Assembly (NCBI GenBank): GCA_036803245.1
Contig: DAIRUQ010000018.1
Span: forward strand, 1-40,328
DNA length: 40,328 nt
Direction of reading: 5' to 3'
From: DAIRUQ01 sp036803245
Lineage (GTDB): Bacteria > Chloroflexota > Anaerolineae > UBA1429
Shown here: in pieces, positions 7,806-15,822 of the stretch
Layout of the letters: each line of letters begins with the position of its first letter
How positions within the stretch are numbered: the stretch's first letter is position 1
The notes under the pieces: model-generated
What the model was told of the DNA's origin: nothing
The model's input: only the letters and a program-made list of their open reading frames with translations
Database searches by the model: none
Made by a program: the position numbers and the translations under genes

Positions 7806-7834
7806 TTGACGGAAGCCCCCTTCCCCCCTAGAAT
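7806..7834 (+). promoter_or_regulatory. sigma-70-type promoter of ffh
   Basis: TTGACG (7806-7811) and TAGAAT (7829-7834) with 17-bp spacing lie immediately after the preceding stop and 43 bp before the ffh ATG. Confidence 0.8.
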
Positions 7835-7877
7835 CACACCCTGAAGATGTGCTGGACCTACCGCGGGACGAGGGTGA

Positions 7878-9203
7878 ATGTTCGAGTCGCTGGGCGAGAA
7901 ACTGCAACAGACCTTTGATCAGCTGGCGCGCAAGGGACGCCTCTCCGAGGATGACGTCTCGCAGGCGCTGCGCGAGGTCCGCTTGGCATTGCTCGAGGCG
8001 GACGTCAACTATCGCGTCGTCAAGAGCTTTACCCAGCGCATTGCCGAGCGCGCCGTCGGTGCCGACGTAGCCCGCTCCCTCACCCCCGCCCAGAGCGTCA
8101 TCAAGATCGTCCATCAAGAGTTGATCACCCTCCTGGGCGAGGCCAAGGAACTGAACCTGGCGGACAAGCCCCCCTCGGTCATCATGCTGGTGGGCCTCCA
8201 GGGTTCTGGCAAGACGACCATGGCCGCCAAGCTGGCCCTGCACTTGCGCAACAAAGGTGAGCACCCGTTGCTGGTGGCCGCCGACATCTACCGCCCCGCT
8301 GCCATCAACCAGCTCCAGACGTTGGGCCGCCAACTGGATATGGCCGTGCACGCCGAACCCGAGGGCACGCCGCCCGCAACCATCTGTGCCAACGCGGTAC
8401 GCCGTGCTCGTCGCGAGGGCTTTACGGTGGTGCTACTGGATACGGCGGGCCGCTTACAAATCGACGAGCCGATGATGGCCGAGCTGCAAGAGATTCGCCG
8501 CCAGACCGAGCCGCAAGAGGTGCTGCTGGTGGTGGACGCCATGACGGGCCAGGAGGCGGTGTCGGTAGCTGATAGCTTTCACCAGCGTGTCAGCGTCACG
8601 GGCCTGGCCATGACCAAGATCGACGGCGATGCCCGCGGCGGCGCTGCGCTCTCCGTTCGCGAGGTCACTGGCGTTCCCATCAAGTTTCTGGGCGTCGGCG
8701 AGCGCCCCTCCGACCTGGAGCCGTTCTACCCCGATCGTCTGGCCTCCCGTATCCTGGGGATGGGGGATGTGCTCTCGCTCATCGAACGGGCCGAGACGGC
8801 CGTCACGGCTGATCAGGCGCGCTCCATGGAAGCCAAGCTGCGCGCCAGCAGCTTTACCTTTGAGGATTTCCTGGAGCAGCTCGAGACCCTCAAGCAGATG
8901 GGGCCGCTGAGCGAAGTGCTTGGCATGGTGCCTGGCATGAACCGCTTGGCCAAGCAGCTCCCCTCGGAAGAGACGGACGCCAGCATGCGCCGTTCCGAGG
9001 CCATCGTCCGCTCGATGACCGCGCAAGAACGTCGCAATCCCAAGATCATGAACGCCAGCCGCAAGCGTCGAATCGCGCGGGGAAGCGGCACCACGGTGCA
9101 GGATGTCAACCAGCTGTTGCGCCAGTTTGACGAGATGCAGCGCATGATGAAGCAGCTACAGAAGGGTCGCGGCATGAAGGGGCTGCTCTCTATGTTCGGT
9201 TAG
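7878..9203 (+). CDS. ffh: signal recognition particle GTPase (SRP54)
   Basis: Ffh binds the SRP RNA and the signal sequences of nascent membrane proteins and delivers the ribosome to FtsY. The 441-residue protein shows the N domain (1-85) and then the G domain. The P-loop is GLQGSGKTT (about 107-115), followed by DTAGRLQIDEPMM, the TKIDGDARGGAAL motif and GVGERPSDLEPF. The methionine-rich M domain (about 325-441) contains FTFEDFLEQLETLKQMGPL, GSGTTVQDVNQLLRQF and a closing MMKQLQKGRGMKG. Length is typical. The ATG at 7878 follows GAGGGTGA. The gene stands alone between its own promoter and that of rpsP. Confidence 0.97.
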   Translation: MFESLGEKLQQTFDQLARKGRLSEDDVSQALREVRLALLEADVNYRVVKSFTQRIAERAVGADVARSLTPAQSVIKIVHQELITLLGEAKELNLADKPPSVIMLVGLQGSGKTTMAAKLALHLRNKGEHPLLVAADIYRPAAINQLQTLGRQLDMAVHAEPEGTPPATICANAVRRARREGFTVVLLDTAGRLQIDEPMMAELQEIRRQTEPQEVLLVVDAMTGQEAVSVADSFHQRVSVTGLAMTKIDGDARGGAALSVREVTGVPIKFLGVGERPSDLEPFYPDRLASRILGMGDVLSLIERAETAVTADQARSMEAKLRASSFTFEDFLEQLETLKQMGPLSEVLGMVPGMNRLAKQLPSEETDASMRRSEAIVRSMTAQERRNPKIMNASRKRRIARGSGTTVQDVNQLLRQFDEMQRMMKQLQKGRGMKGLLSMFG

Positions 9204-9223
9204 CTATCTGCGACACTCTGGTG

Positions 9224-9229
9224 TATAAT
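9224..9229 (+). promoter_or_regulatory. TATAAT -10 element upstream of rpsP
   Basis: A perfect TATAAT lies 50 bp before the rpsP ATG; the matching -35 (TAGCTA at 17 bp) is weak. Confidence 0.55.
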
Positions 9230-9279
9230 CGTTTATCGGTTCACAAGCGCAGTCAACTAGATGGGGATGAGTTCAGAGC

Positions 9280-9579
9280 ATGGTCAAGATCCGATTGGCA
9301 AGACGGGGAGCGAAAAAACAGGCGACCTACCGCGTGGTAGTGGCCAACTCGGAAGCGCCGCGCGACGGTAGCTTTATCGAGATCATCGGTCACTATAACC
9401 CACGGACGGATCCGCCCACGGTTGTGATCGACGAAGAGCGAGCCCTCTACTGGCTCGGCGTAGGCGCCCAGCCCACCGAAGCGGTGGCGCGCATGCTGCG
9501 TAACCTGGGCATCACGGCCAAGTTCCAGGGCGAGGCAGAGCAGATTAGCACTGAGGAAGAGCATGTCAACGCAGGATGA
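9280..9579 (+). CDS. rpsP: 30S ribosomal protein S16
   Basis: The 99-residue protein begins MVKIRLARRGAKKQATYRVVVANSEAPRDG and contains IEIIGHYNPRTDPP, both diagnostic of S16, which helps assemble the 5' domain of 16S rRNA. The C-terminal segment ERALYWLGVGAQPTEAVARML is also typical. The last 17 bases overlap the start of the downstream khpA gene, so the two are translationally coupled. It is the first gene of a ribosome-maturation operon (rpsP-khpA-rimM). Confidence 0.97.
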   Translation: MVKIRLARRGAKKQATYRVVVANSEAPRDGSFIEIIGHYNPRTDPPTVVIDEERALYWLGVGAQPTEAVARMLRNLGITAKFQGEAEQISTEEEHVNAG

Positions 9580-9823
9580 GCTGCAGACATCCATGAAGGG
9601 CCTGGTCGAGTACATGGCCCGCTCATTGGTGGACAATCCCGAGGCCGTGAGCGTAACCGAGATACGTGGCGGTCGCACCCTCATCTATGAGCTCACGGTG
9701 GCCCCCGAGGACAAGGGCTGGGTGATCGGCAAGCGTGGTCGCGTGGCCAACGCCATGCGTTCCATGTTGCGCGTTGCATCCTGCGCACGCGAGGCTCCGC
9801 GCACCACCCTCGAAATCGTCTAG
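9563..9823 (+). CDS. khpA: KH-domain RNA-binding protein KhpA
   Basis: This small single-KH protein (86 residues from 9563) has LVEYMARSLVDNPEAVSV followed by the KH core with the loop IGKRGRVANAMRSML. KhpA, often with KhpB, binds many RNAs and affects cell division and translation in Gram-positive bacteria. Two starts are possible. ATG 9563 has a GAGGAAGA site at proper distance and gives a 17-bp overlap with rpsP; ATG 9593 would match the usual family N-terminus (MKGLVEY) but lacks a well-placed site. I keep 9563. The stop is immediately followed by the rimM ATG. Confidence 0.92.
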   Translation: MSTQDELQTSMKGLVEYMARSLVDNPEAVSVTEIRGGRTLIYELTVAPEDKGWVIGKRGRVANAMRSMLRVASCAREAPRTTLEIV

Positions 9824-10396
9824 ATGCCTCGATCCAGCCAAGACCCTCGAGGGCGACGCCCCCGCAGTGGGGACGTCGCCCCTTTGCATGCGAGCCAGCA
9901 ACCGACCCACCTGGTCATCGGGCAGATCGTGGGTCCTCGCGGCGTGCGCGGCGAGCTCCGCGTGCGCATCGAGAGTGACCTTCCCGAGCGTTTCCTGGAG
10001 CTAGAGCGCGTCTTGGTGGGGCCCGAGCACGCCCCCTATGTCGTACAGCAGGCTCGCTTGCACCAGCAATGGGCGCTCCTCCAGCTAGAGGGCGTGAACG
10101 ACCGTGACGCTGCCGAGGCCCTTCGCGGCCAGTGGTTGTGGGTAACGCGTGACGAGGCCGTTCCGCTGGCAGAGCACGAGTACTTTGTCTGCGACATCGT
10201 GGGGCTAATGGTGCACACCGAGTCGGGCGAGCCGCTCGGCCGCGTCGTGGAGGTCATCTCTACGGGCGCCAACGATGTGTATGTGATCCGCACCGCCGAG
10301 GGCGAATTGCTTCTGCCGGCCATCCGTGACGTCGTGCTGGCCGTCGATATGGACGCCGGGGTTCTTCGAGTGCGGGTGCCGGACGGCCTCCGCTAG
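9824..10396 (+). CDS. rimM: 16S rRNA processing protein RimM
   Basis: RimM assists maturation of the 30S head and binds S19. The N-terminal domain shows LVIGQIVGPRGVRGELRV (about residues 29-46). The C-terminal PRC-barrel domain begins at about residue 115, with VCDIVGLMVHTESGEPLGRVVEVISTGANDVYVI and ends LLLPAIRDVVLAVDMDAGVLRV. Compared with typical RimM, the first 28 residues (basic, Arg/Pro-rich) are an extension. The ATG abuts the khpA stop, and a TTG near 9884 is the only shorter alternative before the domain. trmD and rplS, which commonly follow rimM, are absent here. Confidence 0.95.
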   Translation: MPRSSQDPRGRRPRSGDVAPLHASQQPTHLVIGQIVGPRGVRGELRVRIESDLPERFLELERVLVGPEHAPYVVQQARLHQQWALLQLEGVNDRDAAEALRGQWLWVTRDEAVPLAEHEYFVCDIVGLMVHTESGEPLGRVVEVISTGANDVYVIRTAEGELLLPAIRDVVLAVDMDAGVLRVRVPDGLR

Positions 10397-10420
10397 CGAA
10401 CGGGATACACGGATCAGCCG

Positions 10421-11506
10421 ATGAGCGACCTGCGATACTGGATCGGGTTCAATCGCGTGCCCCAGATCGGCCCCGTCCGTCTGCGTCGGCTCCTCGACGT
10501 TTTTGGCTCGATTGATCAAGCCTGGCATGCCCCTCCCGCCAACCTGCGCTCCGTCGGGCTGCCACGACCCGCCATCGATAGCCTGCTGTATCACCGTCAG
10601 CGCATCGATCTCGACGCCGAGGTCGCCCGGGTCCGAGAAGCAGGGGTGACCGCCCTCACCTGGAAGAGCGACGACTACCCCCAGCTCCTCAAAGAGATTG
10701 ACGACGCACCGCCAGTCTTGTATGTGCGCGGCTCTCTTACCGAGGCCGACTCTTTTGCCGTCGCCATGGTGGGCACTCGCCATGCCTCTACCTATGGCAA
10801 GGAACTGGCCCGAAAGCTGGCGACCGGCCTAGCGCAAAGCGGCGTCACCATAGTCAGCGGCTTGGCGCTCGGCATTGATGGCATTGCCCATCGAGCGGCC
10901 CTCGATGCCGGCGGCCGCACCATCGCGGTGCTAGCTTGCGGGCTCGATCACGTCTACCCGGCCCGCCACCGCGAGATGGCCGAACGCCTTGTTCAGCATG
11001 GCGCCTTGGTGAGCGACTATTCCCTTGGCACCAAGCCCGAGGCGCGCAACTTTCCACCTCGCAACCGGATCATCAGCGGACTCTCGTTGGGAACGGTCGT
11101 CGTGGAGGCAGGCCTGCGCAGCGGTGCCCTGATCACGCTTCGCTATGCCCTGGAGCAAGGTCGAGAGACCTTTGCCGTGCCCGGAAGCGTCCACAGCAAG
11201 GCCAGCGAGGGCACCAACGCCGCCCTCAAGCGTGGCGAGGCCAAGCTGGTCACCGACGTTCAGGACATCCTGGAAGAGCTCCATCTGACGATGGCGCCCC
11301 AGCAGCAGGAGACCCGGCGGATCGTTCCGGCCACGCCGGCGGAAAAGGACCTCCTCGCCCACCTGGGCCGCGAGCCTCTCCACGTGGACGAGTTGGTGCG
11401 CCGAACGGGCCTTCCCGCGGCCGCGGTATCGAGCACCCTGGCCATGATGGAGCTGCGTGGCGTGGTGCGTCGCGTCGACAACACCTGCTATGTGCTGGCC
11501 CGTTAG
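10421..11506 (+). CDS. dprA: DNA-processing protein A (DprA/Smf)
   Basis: DprA loads RecA on single-stranded DNA during natural transformation. The 361-residue protein has an N-terminal helix-hairpin-helix/SAM-like part (GFNRVPQIGPVRLRRLLDVFG). The central Rossmann-type domain has GTRHASTYGKELARKLATGLAQSG and VSGLALGIDGIAHRAALDAGGRTIAVLACGLDHVYPARH, plus FPPRNRIISGLS and EAGLRSGALITLRYALEQGR. A C-terminal winged-helix part (about 300-361) contains HVDELVRRTGLPAAAVSSTLAMMELRGVVRR. All regions of full-length DprA are present. Its place after rimM is unusual but spacing (24 bp) allows co-transcription. ComF-like and PNPase genes are the only other competence-related genes in the window. Confidence 0.95.
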   Translation: MSDLRYWIGFNRVPQIGPVRLRRLLDVFGSIDQAWHAPPANLRSVGLPRPAIDSLLYHRQRIDLDAEVARVREAGVTALTWKSDDYPQLLKEIDDAPPVLYVRGSLTEADSFAVAMVGTRHASTYGKELARKLATGLAQSGVTIVSGLALGIDGIAHRAALDAGGRTIAVLACGLDHVYPARHREMAERLVQHGALVSDYSLGTKPEARNFPPRNRIISGLSLGTVVVEAGLRSGALITLRYALEQGRETFAVPGSVHSKASEGTNAALKRGEAKLVTDVQDILEELHLTMAPQQQETRRIVPATPAEKDLLAHLGREPLHVDELVRRTGLPAAAVSSTLAMMELRGVVRRVDNTCYVLAR

Positions 11507-11525
11507 GGCTGGGGAGGAGGGCACC

Positions 11526-12629
11526 ATGCCGTCGCGATCGACCAAGACCTGCGCGGATGTTCACATCACCATTCTAGCCGGTGGCAGCGGGACCCGGCTG
11601 TGGCCCCTTAGCCGCACCAGCTCGCCCAAGCAGCTCCTGGATCTCTTTGGCGATGGATCCCTGTTGCGAAACACCATCGAGCGCGTGCTGCCGCTGGTGC
11701 CCTGGGAACGCATCTATATCCTTACGGGACCAGACCACGCCCCGCTGATCCGGGCCCACCTCCCCGAACTGCCAAACGGGAACCTACTCGTGGAGCCTAG
11801 CCCTCGCGGAACGGCCCCTTGCCTGGGGCTGGCAGCCATGCGTCTGCGCAAGACGCGCCCTGGGAGCGATGTGATGGTCTCGCTTCACGCGGACCATGTC
11901 ATCGCTGACGCCGATGCCTTTCGCCGCGGGCTACAGGCGGCCATCGCCACCGCCCGCCAGGGCCATCTGGTCACGGTTGGAATCGTCCCACGCCAGCCCG
12001 AGACCGGCTTCGGCTATATTGAGCGAGGCGCGCAGATCGATCCGCCCACCGATCCACCAGCCTTTGCCGTCGCGCGGTTTGTGGAAAAACCCCCACTCGA
12101 GGTGGCCCGCGAGTTCGTTGCGGCCGGAAGCTACTACTGGAACGCTGGCTACTTTGCCTGGACGCTGGACGCCATCTTGGAAGCCTTCCATAGACACCTT
12201 CCGGCTACGCACCAAGCCTTGGAGGCCATCGTCTCGTCGCCGACCGAGGATACCGATGCCATCACCGAGGCGTGGAACGGCATCGCGCCCGTCACCATCG
12301 ATGTGGGCATCATGGAGCAAGCCACTGACGTGGCCGTCGTGCCCTGCGACATGGGCTGGAACGACGTGGGCAGCTGGGCAGCCGTCTATGACATGCTGGC
12401 CCGCGACGAGGACGCAACCGCCGCCATGGCCTGCAGCGAGCTTGCGACCATTGACAGCGGCGGCAACCTGGTGCACGCCGAGGGCAAGCTGGTGGCCACC
12501 ATCGGCATCCATGATCTCGTCATCGTCGACACCCCTAATGCGCTCCTGGTCATGCCGCGCGACCGCGCTCAGCAGGTCAGTGAGCTAGTCAAGCTCTTGC
12601 GCGCCCGCGGCCACCAAGAGCAACTTTAG
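11526..12629 (+). CDS. manC: mannose-1-phosphate guanylyltransferase
   Basis: This enzyme makes GDP-mannose from mannose-1-phosphate and GTP for polysaccharides or glycoproteins. The nucleotidyl-transferase signature ILAGGSGTRLWPLSR...SPKQLL lies at residues 15-40, followed by GNLLVEPSPRGTAPCLGLA, SLHADHVI, ETGFGYIERG and FVEKP. The NAGYFAWTLDAIL and DMGWNDVGSWAA motifs are also intact. At 367 residues it is the short form without the C-terminal isomerase domain of bifunctional ManC/AlgA. ATG 11526 is chosen because a GGGGAGGAGGG site lies directly upstream; an in-frame start at 11457 would overlap dprA. It is followed by cinA 11 bp later. Confidence 0.93.
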   Translation: MPSRSTKTCADVHITILAGGSGTRLWPLSRTSSPKQLLDLFGDGSLLRNTIERVLPLVPWERIYILTGPDHAPLIRAHLPELPNGNLLVEPSPRGTAPCLGLAAMRLRKTRPGSDVMVSLHADHVIADADAFRRGLQAAIATARQGHLVTVGIVPRQPETGFGYIERGAQIDPPTDPPAFAVARFVEKPPLEVAREFVAAGSYYWNAGYFAWTLDAILEAFHRHLPATHQALEAIVSSPTEDTDAITEAWNGIAPVTIDVGIMEQATDVAVVPCDMGWNDVGSWAAVYDMLARDEDATAAMACSELATIDSGGNLVHAEGKLVATIGIHDLVIVDTPNALLVMPRDRAQQVSELVKLLRARGHQEQL

Positions 12630-12640
12630 AGCGAGGCAAC

Positions 12641-13876
12641 ATGCAAGCAGAGATCATCACCATCGGCACCGAGCTCCTCCTTGGCGAGATTGTCGACACC
12701 AACTCCGCCTGGATCGCTCAACAACTGGCCTATGTCGGCCTCGACGTTTACCGTACCGTCACCGTGGGTGATAACCTCGATCGCATCGGCAACGCCGTGC
12801 GCGACGGCCTGGCCAACGCCGACCTCGTTATCACCACTGGCGGCCTCGGCCCCACGGTGGACGACATGACGCGTGAGGGCATCGCGCGTGCCACAGGGCG
12901 AGCTATCGTGCTCGACGAAGGCTTGCTAGAAGAGATCGCCGCCTTTTTCGCCGGCCGCGGTCGCGTGATGACCGACAGCAACCGCAAGCAAGCCACCATC
13001 CCAGCCGGCGCCGAGGTGATCCGCAATCCGGTGGGCACCGCCCCCGCGTTCGCCGTTGAGCATCAGGGCAGCCTCGTCATCGCCTTGCCCGGGGTGCCCC
13101 ACGAGATGCGCTACCTGATGGAACACGCGGTACTGCCCCTCCTTCAAGAACGCTACGGCCTGCAAGCCGTCATCGCCAGCCGCACCGTGCGCACCTGCGG
13201 CATCGGCGAGAGCACCCTCGGAGCAGTGATCCCGGACCTTATGGAGATGAGCAACCCCACCGTGGGCACCGCCGCCCACCCGGGCCAGGTCGACATTCGG
13301 ATCACGACCAAGGCATCCACCCGCCAGGCGGCAAACGAGCTCATCGCGCCGGTGGAAAAAGAGATCCGCGCGCGCCTGGGCGAGTTTGTCTTTGGGGTAG
13401 ATCACGAAACACTGGCCGGGACCGTGCTGGAGCTATTGGCGAAAGAGGGTTTGACGTTGGCCGTCGTGGAGACAGCCACCCAGGCGGGCATTGCCGGCGC
13501 GCTCTTGTCTGAGGAGAGTCATGCCGATGGCTTTGCGGGAGGCTGCAGCATTCGCTCCACGCCGGCGCTGGCGGCCCTGCTCAGCGCTGAGAACTCTGCG
13601 CCGTCAGCGGACATACTGGCCGAGCTGACGCGCCAGCGCCATGGAGCCAGCCTGGGCCTGGCAGCCATCGACGGCCTGGGCAACTCGCCCGATGAGCAGC
13701 GCCAGGTTCACTTTGCCCTGGCTTGGGAGGGGGGATCCTCCGCGGCCGCGCCCACGGCGTGGCGTTCCGGCCCCGCCGCCCAGGGTTGGCTGGTACACAC
13801 CGCCCTCGATCTGGTACGGCGGCATCTACTGGGCCTGCCGGTGGGGCACGGCGAACGTACGGGCGCGACACGCTGA
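12641..13876 (+). CDS. cinA: CinA-like protein with a degenerate amidase domain
   Basis: The 411-residue protein has an intact N-terminal molybdopterin-binding-like/COG1058 domain (1-170). Its motifs are IGTELLLGEIVDTNSAWIAQ, TTGGLGPTVDDMTREG and LPGVPHEMRYLM. This domain has ADP-ribose pyrophosphatase activity in studied members. The linker KH-like region (about 180-255) contains GIGES. The C-terminal domain (about 260-405) should be nicotinamide-mononucleotide amidase, but its signature ESCTGG reads ETATQA (277-282), and the later TGIAGPxGG motif is missing. The fold may survive but catalysis by this half is doubtful. The stop codon overlaps the scpA start (TGATG). Confidence 0.85.
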   Translation: MQAEIITIGTELLLGEIVDTNSAWIAQQLAYVGLDVYRTVTVGDNLDRIGNAVRDGLANADLVITTGGLGPTVDDMTREGIARATGRAIVLDEGLLEEIAAFFAGRGRVMTDSNRKQATIPAGAEVIRNPVGTAPAFAVEHQGSLVIALPGVPHEMRYLMEHAVLPLLQERYGLQAVIASRTVRTCGIGESTLGAVIPDLMEMSNPTVGTAAHPGQVDIRITTKASTRQAANELIAPVEKEIRARLGEFVFGVDHETLAGTVLELLAKEGLTLAVVETATQAGIAGALLSEESHADGFAGGCSIRSTPALAALLSAENSAPSADILAELTRQRHGASLGLAAIDGLGNSPDEQRQVHFALAWEGGSSAAAPTAWRSGPAAQGWLVHTALDLVRRHLLGLPVGHGERTGATR

Positions 13877-14691
13877 TGGCAACCCTACGCGGCGCGGCGC
13901 TGCAGGCCTATCGGGTGCACCTAGAAGTGTTCGAGGGGCCACTGGAGCTGCTCTTGCGCCTGATCGAGCGCGAGGAGCTCGAGATTACCAAGGTCTCGCT
14001 GGCTCTGGTGACGGACCAGTACCTGGCCCACATCGCGGCCTTGCGCGAGGTAACCGCCGGCGATCTGGCCGGGTTTATGGTGATTGCTGCCAAGCTGCTG
14101 GTGATCAAGTCGCGCTCACTCTTGCCGCAGCCTGAGGACGAGCCGGATGAAGAGCAGGAGGACCTTGGCGAAGAGCTGGCCCAGCAGCTCTTGGAGTACA
14201 AGCGCTTCAAAGAGGTCGCCAGCGAGCTCCGCGAGATCGAGGAACGCGGCCAGCGGGTCTATCCGCGACTGGCGCCCCCGCCCCGGATCGAGCCACGCCT
14301 CCACCCGGGAGACGCCACCCTGACCGACCTGCTCATGGCTTTCGCACAGGCGCTGGAGGCCCACCCTCCCCTTCCGGAGGTGGACGAGGTCGTGGCGCCC
14401 GCCCCCGTGCGCATCCAAGACTGCGTCGACACCATCGAGCGCCTGTTGGCTCGCTATCGGCGCTTGCGCTTTTCCACCCTGATGAGGCGCGCTCGATCGC
14501 GGCTAGAGATCATCGTGACCTTTCTGGCCATGCTCGAGATGATCCGTCGGCAGCGCCTGCGCGTGGCGCAAGACAGCCCCTTTGGCGAGATCCACCTGGA
14601 AGCCCGAGAGCCGGATCCGGATGCCGACATCCCCCCGCTAGACCTGGCCGAGTATGGCGAGGCGCCGGGCGAGGCCGTCACCCCAGGCTGA
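13876..14691 (+). CDS. scpA: segregation and condensation protein A
   Basis: ScpA is the kleisin subunit that bridges Smc heads and pairs with ScpB in chromosome condensation. The 271-residue protein has the N-terminal signature VHLEVFEGPLELLLRLIEREELEITKVSLALVTDQYL, then GFMVIAAKLLVIKSRSLLP. An acidic linker (EDEPDEEQEDLGEE) follows, then a helical middle and the C-terminal winged-helix part (TLMRRARSRLEIIVTFLAMLEMIRRQRLRV). ATG 13876 shares one base with the cinA stop; a longer frame from 13723 would run through cinA and is rejected. ScpB, often adjacent in other bacteria, is not in the window. Confidence 0.94.
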   Translation: MATLRGAALQAYRVHLEVFEGPLELLLRLIEREELEITKVSLALVTDQYLAHIAALREVTAGDLAGFMVIAAKLLVIKSRSLLPQPEDEPDEEQEDLGEELAQQLLEYKRFKEVASELREIEERGQRVYPRLAPPPRIEPRLHPGDATLTDLLMAFAQALEAHPPLPEVDEVVAPAPVRIQDCVDTIERLLARYRRLRFSTLMRRARSRLEIIVTFLAMLEMIRRQRLRVAQDSPFGEIHLEAREPDPDADIPPLDLAEYGEAPGEAVTPG

Positions 14692-14707
14692 ATCCGCCCG
14701 CTAGCCA

Positions 14708-14737
14708 TTGACAAGCCGGGCAAGCGTTGCCTACAAT
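14708..14737 (+). promoter_or_regulatory. strong sigma-70-type promoter
   Basis: A perfect TTGACA (14708-14713) and TACAAT (14732-14737) are 18 bp apart, 62 bp before the next gene's ATG. The leader contains a CCCGGC/GCCGGG hairpin (14769-14784) that ends inside the ribosome binding site (14783-14790). Confidence 0.8.
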
Positions 14738-14799
14738 CGGCCTGTCTGCAGATCCCCTGCAGCGCGGCCCCGGCTTTGGCCGGGAGGAGGTGCGCGACC

Positions 14800-15417
14800 A
14801 TGGCAAGCCTCAGCCGGTTCGGCTCTACCATTGCCCGCTTTGATCCGCCGCCGATGACCCGCTCCTGGCCGGGACCAGAGGGCCTCCGAGCTCTCTTTGA
14901 AGCCAGCGTCCACGAGATGCTCCAGCACTGCCGGCGCCATCCCCTAGCCTGGCTCAGCGACGCTGATCTGGCCAGCCTGCTCTATGCCATCCTGGCACAC
15001 CAGCTCCCCGCCCACGGTCTCTCGCGCTGCTGTCTGCACGCCGGCCTCGCTCTCCCCACCAGTCCCACGCCGGACGCGAGATACCGCGCTCGGCACATGG
15101 TGGTCGACATCGCACTGCTCCATCCAGATACGGTACGGGTGCACAAAGCTGGTGGCTGGGAGGGATCGGTCGAGCTGTTCGCGATCGCGCGGCGAGGCTA
15201 TGGCGAGGTCGGCAAGCTAAAAGGAGTGCTAGAGGGCCTGGCCGCCGTAGCCCGGGGTCACCCCGAGGCGGCCAGCTACTTGATCGTCGTGGGCTATGGC
15301 GAAGACTCCAGAGCCCGAGACGAGGTCGCCCGCCTGGCACTCCAGCGGGGGGTGCCGCTCTTGGGCGAGATCATCGACGCCAGCGATCATCACGAGGGTC
15401 AACCCCCACTGCTCTAG
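14800..15417 (+). CDS. conserved-looking hypothetical protein, possibly nuclease-like
   Basis: The family is not recognised. The 205-residue product starts at ATG 14800, nine bases after a GGAGGAGG site. Its N-terminal half is helical (LFEASVHEMLQHCRRHPLAWLSDADLASLLYAIL). The C-terminal half alternates strands and helices: RHMVVDIALLHPDTVRVH, then SVELFAIARRGYGEVGKLKGVLEGLAAVARG, then AASYLIVVGYGEDSRARDEVARLALQRGVPLLG. The spacing of Asp (VVDIAL), Glu (VELFAI), then a helix with Lys, and a final YLIVVGYG strand resembles a PD-(D/E)XK nuclease core, but the usual E-x-K lysine is Phe/Ala, so that reading is weak. It has a strong own promoter and converges with the next gene, overlapping it by 4 bp. 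Confidence 0.75.
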   Translation: MASLSRFGSTIARFDPPPMTRSWPGPEGLRALFEASVHEMLQHCRRHPLAWLSDADLASLLYAILAHQLPAHGLSRCCLHAGLALPTSPTPDARYRARHMVVDIALLHPDTVRVHKAGGWEGSVELFAIARRGYGEVGKLKGVLEGLAAVARGHPEAASYLIVVGYGEDSRARDEVARLALQRGVPLLGEIIDASDHHEGQPPLL

Positions 15418-15686
15418 CCCTCGGATGTGAGGTGCAGCAGGAATCCCAACAGCCGATCGAGGTCGGCCTCCTGGTCGGGCGCCTCTTTGAGGCAGTAGAC
15501 GAACTGGTGCTTGAGGATCAGCAGGCTGGCCTTGTCCAGCGCGGCACGGGCGGCCATCAACTGGGTGACCACCGCCTCGCACTCGCGGCCCTCATCGACC
15601 ATTTTCTGGATCCCACGGATTTGGCCCTCAACCCGGCGCAGCCTGGCCTGGATCTTGGCGCGTAGCTGTTCACGCGTCTCTTCCAC
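15414..15686 (-). CDS. CsoR/RcnR/FrmR-family transcriptional repressor
   Basis: The 90-residue all-helical protein carries the DUF156 signature: ARLRRVEGQIRGIQKMVDEGRECEAVVTQLMAARAALDKASLLILKHQFVYC. Family members bind operator DNA until copper, nickel/cobalt, sulfide or formaldehyde is sensed. Cys36 and Cys65 match the copper-sensor ligands. At the position of the conserved histidine (His61 in M. tuberculosis CsoR) there is Gln, with a histidine one residue earlier (His60), so the effector cannot be assigned. The start is GTG at 15686. No metal exporter lies next to it: the downstream neighbour converges, and the gene upstream is a PspC protein on the same strand. Confidence 0.88.
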   Translation of the reverse strand: MEETREQLRAKIQARLRRVEGQIRGIQKMVDEGRECEAVVTQLMAARAALDKASLLILKHQFVYCLKEAPDQEADLDRLLGFLLHLTSEG

Positions 15687-15780
15687 ACTTACCGCCTATC
15701 CCCTGATGCACACCAGCCCGGTGACCAGAGTCTAGCCCAGGCCCCGACGATCGTCAACGCAACCTATGACACAAGCACAA

Positions 15781-15804
15781 AGCGGCGCTCGTGTGAGCGC
15801 CGCT
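15781..15804 (-). terminator. hairpin after the PspC gene, probable terminator
   Basis: A 10-bp perfect stem (15781-15790 with 15795-15804, 4-nt loop) lies 19 bp past the PspC stop on the minus strand. A T-rich but broken tract (TTTGTGCTTGTGT) follows. Confidence 0.6.
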
Positions 15805-15822
15805 CTCCAGCCGGAACCCGGT

